DNA of 64,000 nucleotides from positions 1,736,001 through 1,800,000 of the forward strand of contig DASYBM010000004.1 in NCBI GenBank assembly GCA_036500765.1, written 5' to 3'. This DNA comes from Candidatus Sulfotelmatobacter sp. GTDB lineage: Bacteria > Acidobacteriota > Terriglobia > Terriglobales > Acidobacteriaceae. The notes beneath the pieces are model-generated. The model saw nothing but the letters and a program-made list of their open reading frames with translations. It ran no database searches and was not told where the DNA came from. This document shows, piece after piece, positions 8,928 to 15,273 of this stretch (the stretch's first letter is position 1; each line of letters opens with the position of its first letter). Made by a program: the position numbers and the translations under genes.

Positions 8928-9380
8928 ATGAAGCCGACCAATCATCCGAATAGCGAAGCCGCATCCGCGAACATCACCGAACGGATTCAGAACCTGGGGG
9001 ACTGGCGCGGAGCGACCCTGGCTCGTCTGCGTCAGCTCATCCACGATGCCGACCCCGACATCCAGGAGGAGTGGAAATGGGTGAAGCCAACGAACCCCGG
9101 AACTCCCATCTGGTCGCATGACGGCATCGTCTGCACCGGAGAATCCTACAAGCAAGTGGTGAAGCTCACCTTCGCTCGCGGAGCCTCCCTCGCGGATCCG
9201 AAGAAGCTTTTCAATTCCAGCCTGGAAGGAAACACGCGGCGCGCCATCGATATTCGCCAAGGGGAGAAGATCGACGAAGCTGCTTTCAAACAACTCATTC
9301 GCGCCGCAGTGAAGGCCAACTCCGCGGCCCGCGCTCAGAGCGCCGCGAAGAAACGCGCAGCCAAAAAAACGCACAGCTAA
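8928..9380 (+). CDS. DUF1801 domain protein
   Basis: 150 residues beginning at ATG 8928 after a strong GGAGGAG. The core ATLARLRQLIHDADPDIQEEWKW, followed by PIWSHDGIVCTGESYKQVVKLTF, is the DUF1801/YdhG-type alpha-beta fold ('IR..i...aP...E..kwg.P.w...g.....ay..hv.l.F'). The C-terminus is a short Ala/Lys/Arg tail (AAKKRAAKKTHS) that could contact nucleic acid. The family has no settled biochemical role. It is co-directional with 8325-8873 and may be in one transcript (54-bp gap). Confidence 0.82.
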   Translation: MKPTNHPNSEAASANITERIQNLGDWRGATLARLRQLIHDADPDIQEEWKWVKPTNPGTPIWSHDGIVCTGESYKQVVKLTFARGASLADPKKLFNSSLEGNTRRAIDIRQGEKIDEAAFKQLIRAAVKANSAARAQSAAKKRAAKKTHS

Positions 9381-9406
9381 ATAAAAATAAGAAGTAGCTC
9401 GGCGGA

Positions 9407-9958
9407 TCACCGCGTCGGGCTGTCCACATCGATTACAAAGTTGTAGGTGTTCGTGGCGCCGGCCTTTGCATTCCAACTCCCCTCGGCAGCGAACTGGAAC
9501 ACTGCTCCATGGGCAAAGTGATAATTGATCTTTGCGCCAGATTCCCTATGCACGTTCACGGCATTGGCTAGAGAATTCGGGAATCCCTCGGAAGGCAGCG
9601 CCAGGCCCTCTGGGTACAAATCGAAAGACGCTTCCGATTCCCCGTCCCCTACCGTGATCGCAATATGAATTGTGCCTCCAGCCAGAAACCGGCTGGCATC
9701 CAGCGTAATCACCCGATAACTATGCTTTCCTCTGCCCGGCGCGACCAGCGTTCCCTGCCCGCTGGCGCTTGAGCCGGGAATTAATTGAATTACTTCTGCT
9801 GTGGGAGTTGCCACCAAGTCGTCGCTGGTGAGCACCTTCGCGGGGACGTCGCCCTTCTGCTTGCGGTTGGCACGGGCGGCGTCGGCCAGCGACTGCCCGT
9901 AACTGATACTCCCCGCCAGCACAACAATACACAAACCTTGTAGCGCAACTCGCTTCAT
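9407..9958 (-). CDS. Secreted protein of unknown function
   Basis: 183 residues with a signal peptide (MKRVALQGLCIVVLAGSISYG) and a start set by GGAGAG upstream. The mature N-terminus (SLADAARANRKQKGDVPAKVLTSDDL) is a motif seen in many small acidobacterial exported proteins: a charged ANRxxK helix followed by 'kv.tnDdL'. The rest is predicted beta-rich (YRVITLDASRFLAGGTIHIAITVG, NYHFAHGAVFQFAAEGSWN). No catalytic motif is visible. It converges with the DUF1801 gene, only 26 bp apart. Confidence 0.72.
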   Translation of the reverse strand: MKRVALQGLCIVVLAGSISYGQSLADAARANRKQKGDVPAKVLTSDDLVATPTAEVIQLIPGSSASGQGTLVAPGRGKHSYRVITLDASRFLAGGTIHIAITVGDGESEASFDLYPEGLALPSEGFPNSLANAVNVHRESGAKINYHFAHGAVFQFAAEGSWNAKAGATNTYNFVIDVDSPTR

Positions 9959-10222
9959 AGAACTCTCCGCGCGCGTGATTTGCTAAAAACGATTTGCCGA
10001 GAATCATTTGCCCAAAATGATCTCGACGATGATATTTCGGTTTCGCCTCCGGCGGTTAATTACCGACGTACCCGACCTCATGGGTGAATTCGCCAGCGGG
10101 TTGCCCACTAAAGCCTGCCTTTGGCTCGAGTGAACCGACGATGCGATTGTGGGTGGTGAAGGTTGGTTCTAAAAGTTCAGAACTTTGCCAAAGTTGGTGA
10201 GCCAGTTGCAACTTACGGCACT

Positions 10223-10387
10223 ATGACACCCGAGGAACGAAATCGAATGGTTGAGTTATGTGCTCAAATCGCCGGGGAAAAAAATGCCCGGAAGTTCGAT
10301 GAACTCGTTATGGAGCTAAATGGTTTGTTTGAAGGCAAAAAAGATCGTCTCGCCGTTTCGGGACAAGGGTTCGATATGAGCACCTGA
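10223..10387 (+). CDS. Small helical protein (acidobacterial type)
   Basis: 54 residues from ATG 10223 (TPEERNRMVELCAQIAGEKN, then KFDELVMELNGLFEGKKDRL). An upstream ATG-less extension in frame is possible but the conserved-looking text begins at MTPEER. I recall many very similar short ORFs in Acidobacteriota ('MTPEE..RM.ELC..I..E.d..KFdeLv.eLN.Ll'). Predicted as two amphipathic helices; function unknown. The 9959-10222 leader shows no other gene. Confidence 0.6.
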   Translation: MTPEERNRMVELCAQIAGEKNARKFDELVMELNGLFEGKKDRLAVSGQGFDMST

Positions 10388-10531
10388 ACCCCCGCAGTGG
10401 TATTTTTTCGCTAGACGGCTATAAATTGCACCACTCTCGGCCGCAACTCAGGCGAACGCTGTAGAAGCAATACCACTTGTAGGGTATCGCGCAATCACCG
10501 TTTTGAGACATAGACTCGTTGCGGCCCGTTC

Positions 10532-10747
10532 ATGCCTCCCCCTCAACGCAGAATCGAGGACCGCATACGACAACTCTGTGCGAAGGCAGCGGCCGCAACT
10601 GACGGTGATCTGGAACCGACTCTGAAAGAGCTATCGCAACTGCTGCGTGGAACGGTTAAGCACATGAGGATGCGTGCCACCAGCTTGTTGATCGAGAGAA
10701 AGCGCTTGGCGGAACCTAGACGCCGCGCAGACGACAACGAGGTTTGA
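10532..10747 (+). CDS. Small helical, basic protein
   Basis: 71 residues (RIEDRIRQLCAKAAAATDGD, then LEPTLKELSQLLRGTVKHMR and an Arg-rich tail). The pattern 'RIr.LC.ka....d.el...l.eLq.al..hi..lR' recurs in short acidobacterial ORFs, and resembles the neighbour at 10223 in having two helices around an LC motif. The start ATG 10532 lacks a clear ribosome-binding site. Function unknown; possibly a paralogous or coordinately regulated pair. 10748-11024 has no gene I can see. Confidence 0.5.
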   Translation: MPPPQRRIEDRIRQLCAKAAAATDGDLEPTLKELSQLLRGTVKHMRMRATSLLIERKRLAEPRRRADDNEV

Positions 10748-11024
10748 CACCGGCAGAAAAGCCGCCGGGTAGCCCAAGGCTGCTAATCGCGCGCGCACCG
10801 CCAACAAAGTGGGTCCTCCTCAGGGACCAAGCATATCCCGTTAAGCAATATCTTGCATGCAAATGATTATAAATGGTTTAAGTCCACTTAAAGAACCGAC
10901 ATTGCGCGTCCTTTTAGCAAATCCCGCAGCGGTCACAGGCGAATACAAGGTGAATATTTTCTGTGATCTGCTCCTCAACCTCGCTTATCATTCAACCTGC
11001 GAATGACGGGCATGAGGTTGGCGC

Positions 11025-11306
11025 ATGAGCTCGATTACAGAAACGCTGTGGCCGATAGAACCGCATACAGCTAAGAAGCATGAAATTCTCAAACGGTACT
11101 TTCAGGCGTGGCTGCCAATCCTAGGCCACAGTAACAACCGCCTTCTCTACATAGATGCATTTGGCGGTCCGGGCAAGTACGCTGGAAAACCGGGGAAAAC
11201 CGGGGACAGACGGGACGTTCCCAAGAATCAAGGGAAAACCGGGGGAAAACCGGGGACAGACGGGACGTTCCCAAGAATCAAAGACAGTCCGATTTTCGTG
11301 CTTTAG
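11025..11306 (+). pseudogene. TcmP-type three-Cys-motif partner gene, truncated by a tandem insertion
   Basis: The first ~53 residues match the N-terminus of three-Cys-motif partner protein TcmP: LWPIEPHTAKKHEILKRYFQ, AWLPILG, LLYIDAFGGPGKYAG. Normal TcmP continues 'GG.PGSPl.al' for ~200 residues. Here a duplicated 50-bp unit interrupts the frame after KYAG, then SPIFVL resumes for six residues and hits TAG (11304-11306). The gene is therefore dead or at best makes a 93-residue fragment. The partner three-Cys-motif gene is absent from the neighbourhood. Confidence 0.7.
11191..11290. repeat. 50-bp tandem duplication inside the tcmP remnant
   Basis: Two copies with period 50 (11191-11240 and 11241-11290). 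They match at about 41 of the first 42 positions, including GGGGACAGACGGGACGTTCC, and carry internal AAAACCGGGG reiterations. The unit resembles dispersed sequences I associate with REP-type elements in Acidobacteriota genomes. Confidence 0.75.
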
Positions 11307-11742
11307 AACCTGTCAAGTCCCCCGCAAATATTCTTAACTCCTACTCTCGCAGCCTCATACCGCGACCAACTGACCGTTCGGGGCGGATGCGGATGTTAAA
11401 ATGGTTCCGTAGTGTTTAGCTACAAGCAATACGACTCCAGAACTCTAACAACGCAAGAGCAACCCGAAAATTCCCCCTCTAACTCCTTATTTCGCAGTAT
11501 TTTGATATCTAAGTCCCTCGCGCTCAATATTTTACGGGACGCCTGCCATATCAAAATTCGCGCAACTACATGCAAACAAGGATTTTAGCTCAAAGATATT
11601 TTTTAATTTTTTTGATATGAGATATCCGCCACCGAAAGAGCGAGAACCGAGGCCAGAAGTTGCGCCCATCCCGCTTCGCCCGCCCGCGAATCCCAATCGC
11701 GCGTTTGCCCATCTTGTGTGCGCAATGGGACAATAGCTGGAT
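11307..11742. other. Gene-free stretch
   Basis: No credible gene on either strand. It is AT-richer than the surroundings and repeats TTTTGATAT/ATATCAAAA motifs (near 11500, 11550 and 11610). It probably includes the tcmP scar and the upstream region of the FKBP gene. Confidence 0.5.
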
Positions 11743-12576
11743 ATGCAAAAACCGCTCACCACAGTGTTTCAACTATTGGCCGCCGGGATGATGCTTCTGG
11801 GCTATGCCCCGGCGCAGCAGACTCCGGCTGCCCCCGCAGCTCAACCGACAGCACCGGCTTCCGCTTCCACTCCGGCCCCAAAAGCGCAGGCTCCGGCCGC
11901 CAAGAAAGCGACCACAAGCGCAAAATCCGCTACTACTCTTACTCTCAAGACCCAAAAAGAAAAGGCGAGCTACGCGCTGGGAATGAAAATCGGCGGCGAT
12001 CTGCGCCGGCAAAGCGTGAATACAGCTATCGATCCCGCCCTCACCGCGCGCGGATTGAAAGACGCTCTGGCCGGCAGCAAAACGATGTTGATGACCGAAG
12101 ACGAAGAGAAGGCCGCCCTAACGCAATTGCAAACCGAGATGCGAGGAAAAATGGAGGCCAAATCCAAAGAAGCGGCCGCCGTCGGCCATAAAGAGGGCGA
12201 TGCGTTCCTCGCGGCGAACAAAAGTAAAGACGGAGTTGTGACGCTGCCCAGCGGATTGCAGTACAAAATCCTGACTGCCGGCACCGGACCGAAGCCGACT
12301 GCGAGCGACACCGTGACCGTCAACTACAAAGGGACGCTGATCGACGGGAGCGAGTTCGACAGTTCCTACAAGCGTGGACAACCTGCAACGTTTCCCGTGG
12401 GCGGAGTAATCAAAGGCTGGACCGAGGCATTGCAATTGATGCCGGTCGGCTCGAAATGGCAACTCTTCATCCCGGCCGATCTGGCCTACGGCGATCAGGG
12501 CCGTCCCGGTATCCCGCCTGGGGCGACGCTCGTTTTTGAGGTCGAACTGATCTCGATTGGAGAGGCGAAGAAATAG
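11743..12576 (+). CDS. FKBP-type peptidyl-prolyl cis-trans isomerase (FkpA/Mip-like)
   Basis: 277 residues. A signal peptide (MQKPLTTVFQLLAAGMMLLG) and a long Ala/Pro/Thr-rich linker (about 26-66) precede the Mip/FkpA dimerisation domain (about 68-165: KEKASYALGMKIGGDL, the helix AALTQLQTEMRGKMEAKSKE, EGDAFLAANKSKDGV). The FKBP catalytic domain is at about 170-273 with VTVNYKGTLIDGSEFDSS, VIKGWTEALQLMPVG and the terminal FEVELISI. These are the standard binding-pocket residues (Tyr, Asp, Phe, Val-Ile, Trp). It acts as a folding catalyst in the periplasm or on the outer membrane. It has a strong terminator 54 bp downstream. Confidence 0.95.
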   Translation: MQKPLTTVFQLLAAGMMLLGYAPAQQTPAAPAAQPTAPASASTPAPKAQAPAAKKATTSAKSATTLTLKTQKEKASYALGMKIGGDLRRQSVNTAIDPALTARGLKDALAGSKTMLMTEDEEKAALTQLQTEMRGKMEAKSKEAAAVGHKEGDAFLAANKSKDGVVTLPSGLQYKILTAGTGPKPTASDTVTVNYKGTLIDGSEFDSSYKRGQPATFPVGGVIKGWTEALQLMPVGSKWQLFIPADLAYGDQGRPGIPPGATLVFEVELISIGEAKK

Positions 12577-12629
12577 TGCAAGCTTTCAGCCATCAGCTAT
12601 CAGCACGAAGAGGAAAAGAATAAACCGTC

Positions 12630-12659
12630 GGCCGTCTGCGAGTCGCAGGCGGCCTTTTT
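12630..12659 (+). terminator. Rho-independent terminator of the FKBP gene
   Basis: GGCCGTCTGCG-AGT-CGCAGGCGGCC followed by TTTTT: an 11-bp stem with one G-U pair, a 3-nt loop and five T residues. Confidence 0.9.
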
Positions 12660-12794
12660 GGGCAAGGGGGATCGGTTCGCGGAAATTGCTGTAGGCAGAC
12701 ATAAGCATACTCAGCGGTTAGAGTTTGCGAAGAATGGAATCTAAAGCCTCTCCGCACCGCTGCCGATAGAAAGCGCAGCGCGAGGGAGAGCAAC

Positions 12795-13214
12795 GTGAAG
12801 ATTCTCTTAGTGGAAGACAGCAAACCCATGCGGCGAGAGAATGAGTCTGCCTTGCTCAAAGCGGGATATGAAGTGATTTGCGCCGAGGATGGAGAAATGG
12901 CTGTGCAAATGGCGCAAGAGCATAAACCGGACTTGATTTTGCTGGACATGATCCTGCCCAAGATGAGCGGACCCGAAGTTCTGCGGCAATTGAAAACCGA
13001 TGCCCGGACCGCCCAGATCCCCGTCGTAGTAGTCAGCAGCCTCTCGGAGAAGAACCGGGAGAAACTGATGGAAGAGGGCGCCGACGACTATCTGGTAAAG
13101 AACGAACTCATGCCCAGTCAAGGCGTCAACCTGCTGCCGAAAATGCTGGAGAACATTATCTGCCGCATCAACCGCAGGCGCGGAATCGCTTTTTCCAACG
13201 TGCCGGTGCAGTAG
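12795..13214 (+). CDS. Single-domain response regulator (CheY-like receiver)
   Basis: 139 residues from GTG 12795, preceded by GAGGGAGAG. Receiver motifs are complete: acidic ED at 7-8, phosphoacceptor Asp51 in LILLDMILPKMSG, Ser81/82 in VVVVSSLSEK and Lys102 in DDYLVKN. After the receiver there is only a ~20-residue basic tail (INRRRGIAFSNVPVQ), so there is no output domain. Lone receivers signal through partner proteins; no histidine kinase is adjacent (the nearest is at 43.8 kb). It converges with the YihY gene. Confidence 0.9.
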   Translation: MKILLVEDSKPMRRENESALLKAGYEVICAEDGEMAVQMAQEHKPDLILLDMILPKMSGPEVLRQLKTDARTAQIPVVVVSSLSEKNREKLMEEGADDYLVKNELMPSQGVNLLPKMLENIICRINRRRGIAFSNVPVQ

Positions 13215-13233
13215 CCGAAGCCTGAAGATGCAA

Positions 13234-14160
13234 TCAGAGGGAACGTTGCAGATGTTCTTCCGCGGAAAGATTGGCGCCAGCCAGGAGCAGCAGGCCGGAG
13301 AGAAAAGCCCAGAACATCATGCTCACCGAGAGCGCGAAGGGGCCGTAGACTTCCTGAAAATTCAGCCAGGGCAGAGCAAGGATATAGGCGTATTTCAATG
13401 CCTCAGAAAGCAGTCCCATAATGACCGCCGCGGGCAGCACCGTGCGCGCCGGAACTTTTCCGTTGGGCAGCAGCCAGTAGATGAGAAAGAAAATGGCGAT
13501 GCTGGCGGCGATGGCGAAAACTTTCATCATCAGGAATCCAATCAGGCGCACAAAGCCGGTGCCATAGCCGCGAAGCAAGAATTCCATGAACGCAACTGGC
13601 CCCGCGGTCAGCGCGATCGAGAGCAAGGCCAGAACGCCGCAGGCCAAGGCCAGGCCAAGCGAGATCAATTGATTGCCCAGGTAGGATCGATTGTTCTCGA
13701 AGCGCCAGATTCGGTTGAGTGCCACTTCCAGCGGCAGGAACACACCGGACGAAGTCACCAGCAGGATGACCAGCGATACCGCCTGCACGCGCTGGCGCGA
13801 ATTGACCATGGAATTGAGGTTGCGGATCACGAAATCCTGACCCGCCGGCAGGTAGTCGCGGAGGAGTTCGATGATGACGTCGGACATGACGCGGGAATGA
13901 AAGACGCGGCGGATCAGAGTCAGCAGCAGGACGACGAAGGGAAAGAACGCCAGTATCGAATTCGCCGCGACGGAGAACGCGAAAGTGTGAACATCGGTCC
14001 GCATCAAGTACTTCATGGTGGAGACGAGCAAGCTGCGCGAACCGGGTCTGCGCGAGCCCAGGCTAGGCGAATCGCGCGCCGGGCCGACTACTGTACGCTG
14101 CCGTACGGTATCGGTATGCGGCGGTGCGGTGAAAGGAGGGTCGGACACGGGACGGTCCAA
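13234..14160 (-). CDS. YihY/BrkB-family inner membrane protein
   Basis: 308 residues with six hydrophobic segments from about residue 58 on (FAFSVAANSILAFFPFVVLL, AVSLVILLVTSSGVFLPLEV, LGLALACGVLALLSIALTA, IAASIAIFFLIYWLLP, MGLLSEALKYAYILAL, MMFWAFLSGLLLLAGANL). The 'A.si.ffpF', 'G...p...alN.iw' and 'YGpFal.v..mfWa..sgl..L.GA.l' blocks identify the YihY family. The family was once labelled ribonuclease BN in error; its real function is unclear. The first ~48 residues are low complexity, so Met49 (14016) is an alternative start. Confidence 0.88.
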   Translation of the reverse strand: MDRPVSDPPFTAPPHTDTVRQRTVVGPARDSPSLGSRRPGSRSLLVSTMKYLMRTDVHTFAFSVAANSILAFFPFVVLLLTLIRRVFHSRVMSDVIIELLRDYLPAGQDFVIRNLNSMVNSRQRVQAVSLVILLVTSSGVFLPLEVALNRIWRFENNRSYLGNQLISLGLALACGVLALLSIALTAGPVAFMEFLLRGYGTGFVRLIGFLMMKVFAIAASIAIFFLIYWLLPNGKVPARTVLPAAVIMGLLSEALKYAYILALPWLNFQEVYGPFALSVSMMFWAFLSGLLLLAGANLSAEEHLQRSL

Positions 14161-14379
14161 TCGTACCAGAAACGTTTTGGGTCTTACTTTTCGGCTTTTG
14201 GCTCTTAGGCAAACCCCAGCGCCGAAGCGCGAGGGTTCAACATTCCGCGATAGGTTTTTGAACCGAGCGCCAGAGAAGTAACCCGAAGTTCTTCCAGTGG
14301 TTACTGAGTTATTTCTTTATCCTTGTAAAAGTTATCTGGAATGACCGGTGGTCACATTACGATTCCTTTCTAATTTATC

Positions 14380-14408
14380 TTGCGAATCGTTTTAATACTG
14401 CTTATTAT
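14380..14408 (+). promoter_or_regulatory. Candidate promoter of the cold-shock gene
   Basis: TTGCGA (14380-14385) and TATTAT (14403-14408) with exact 17-bp spacing. If used, the mRNA leader is about 280 nt. Confidence 0.5.
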
Positions 14409-14696
14409 CTGTTCCTCAATACCGGAAAGTGGTCCCGGTAGAGAGACAAGCGAGTGGTTGATCTTTAGTAGGTGTGGTAGAAACGCGCCAAATTGTCGGG
14501 CTCCGAAGTTCTCGCCGCGGATGGATTCCGCGGGGGCGACTGAGGAGTCTTTTCCTTTTTTGGGGTACTTCTTCTACACATCGTAGGGCGTGACTCAAAG
14601 TTCTACCGGCTTTATTGAGGGGGGCTTCAATCGACCGGGGCGACGATCGATTCAGCCGGAGAACCATTCTTCGCGATTGTGAAAGGAGTTTTTGCC
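14409..14696 (+). promoter_or_regulatory. Long 5' leader of the cold-shock gene
   Basis: About 280 bp without a credible ORF lie between the candidate promoter and GTG 14697. They include a pyrimidine-rich tract (CTTTTCCTTTTTTGGGG) and several GC hairpin-capable segments (CCGCGG near 14519, CGATCG near 14646). Cold-shock mRNAs typically carry long structured leaders that refold with temperature. That role is inferred from position and length, not from a recognised motif. Confidence 0.4.
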
Positions 14697-14900
14697 GTGA
14701 GAGAGAAAGGTACAGTAAAGTGGTTCAATGGGGCGAAGGGGTATGGATTTATCCAACGCTCCACGGGGGAAGATGTATTCGTGCACTTCTCCGCGATCCA
14801 GGAGAACGGCTACCGCACGCTCAATGAAGGAGAGACCGTGGAGTTTGACCTGCTGAAGGGCCCCAAAGGCTTTCAAGCGGCAAACGTCGTCCGCGCATAA
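14697..14900 (+). CDS. Cold-shock protein (CspA family)
   Basis: 67 residues, the family's usual length. Start GTG 14697 is chosen over the in-frame GTG at 14679 because AAAGGAG lies 8 bp before it and GTVKWFN then falls at the standard position. RNP1 (KGYGFI) and RNP2 (DVFVHF) RNA-binding motifs are intact, followed by the usual [20 protein letters not shown] ending. It acts as a single-strand nucleic-acid chaperone in the cytoplasm. It is a single gene with its own terminator at 14918. Confidence 0.97.
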   Translation: MREKGTVKWFNGAKGYGFIQRSTGEDVFVHFSAIQENGYRTLNEGETVEFDLLKGPKGFQAANVVRA

Positions 14901-14917
14901 CCTGCGAACAATTCCCG

Positions 14918-14950
14918 AAACCCTCCCATTTCCCTGTGGGAGGGTTTTTT
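14918..14950 (+). terminator. Rho-independent terminator of the cold-shock gene
   Basis: AAACCCTCCCA, an 8-nt loop (TTTCCCTG) and TGGGAGGGTTTTTT form an 11-bp stem running into the T tract. Confidence 0.92.
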
Positions 14951-14973
14951 GCTGGACCTGAAGTTCAAGGAAG

Positions 14974-15232
14974 GAAGTGGCGATTAAACCTGGGGTTGGG
15001 CCGGGAAGATTTCAGGGCGGACACGCGGCTGTTACGTCGCGGGCTATTGGATAACGGGTACGTCGAGTTGGCCATCCTCAGCGATCACGTGGTTGCCACG
15101 GAGAGTTTGCCGCCGCTTCATAAAGATCCTTTCGACAGAGTCGTAGTGGCACAGGCCACGGTTGAAGGTGTAACGCTACTGACCAACGATTCGTTGGTGG
15201 CGCAGTACCCGGGTTCCATCAGGATGGTATAG
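14974..15232 (+). pseudogene. VapC (PIN-domain toxin) remnant with frameshift
   Basis: From 14990 the frame reads LGLGREDFRADTRLLRRGLL, then DHVVATESLPPLHKDPFDRVVVAQA, LLTNDSLVAQYPG: the C-terminal two-thirds of a VapC-like PIN toxin, including the conserved HKDPFDR and TND acidic positions. Just upstream, 14974-14988 encodes EVAIK in another frame, as in the family text 'iWEvaIK.sLGR'. One extra C at 14989/14990 separates the two. The N-terminal ~45 residues with the first catalytic Asp are gone, and the fragment starts just after the cold-shock terminator. It cannot make an active toxin. Confidence 0.75.
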
Positions 15233-15273
15233 AACTTCTGAGCAGCCTTCGCTACAACGTCGTCGCTTCACTG

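Noticed and set aside
11191..11290. Possible CRISPR mini-array in the tcmP remnant
   Set aside because: A simple 50-bp tandem duplication with no unique spacer.
11532..11762. 76-codon minus-strand ORF before the FKBP gene
   Set aside because: Gly/Ser-rich text with no start signal or recognisable family; it overlaps the FKBP upstream region.
13234..14160. Ribonuclease BN for the YihY-family gene
   Set aside because: That label is a known historical mis-assignment; the protein is an integral membrane protein without nuclease motifs.
13228..14208. 326-codon plus-strand frame opposite the YihY gene
   Set aside because: Composition is that of an antisense shadow; the minus strand has a full YihY family pattern.
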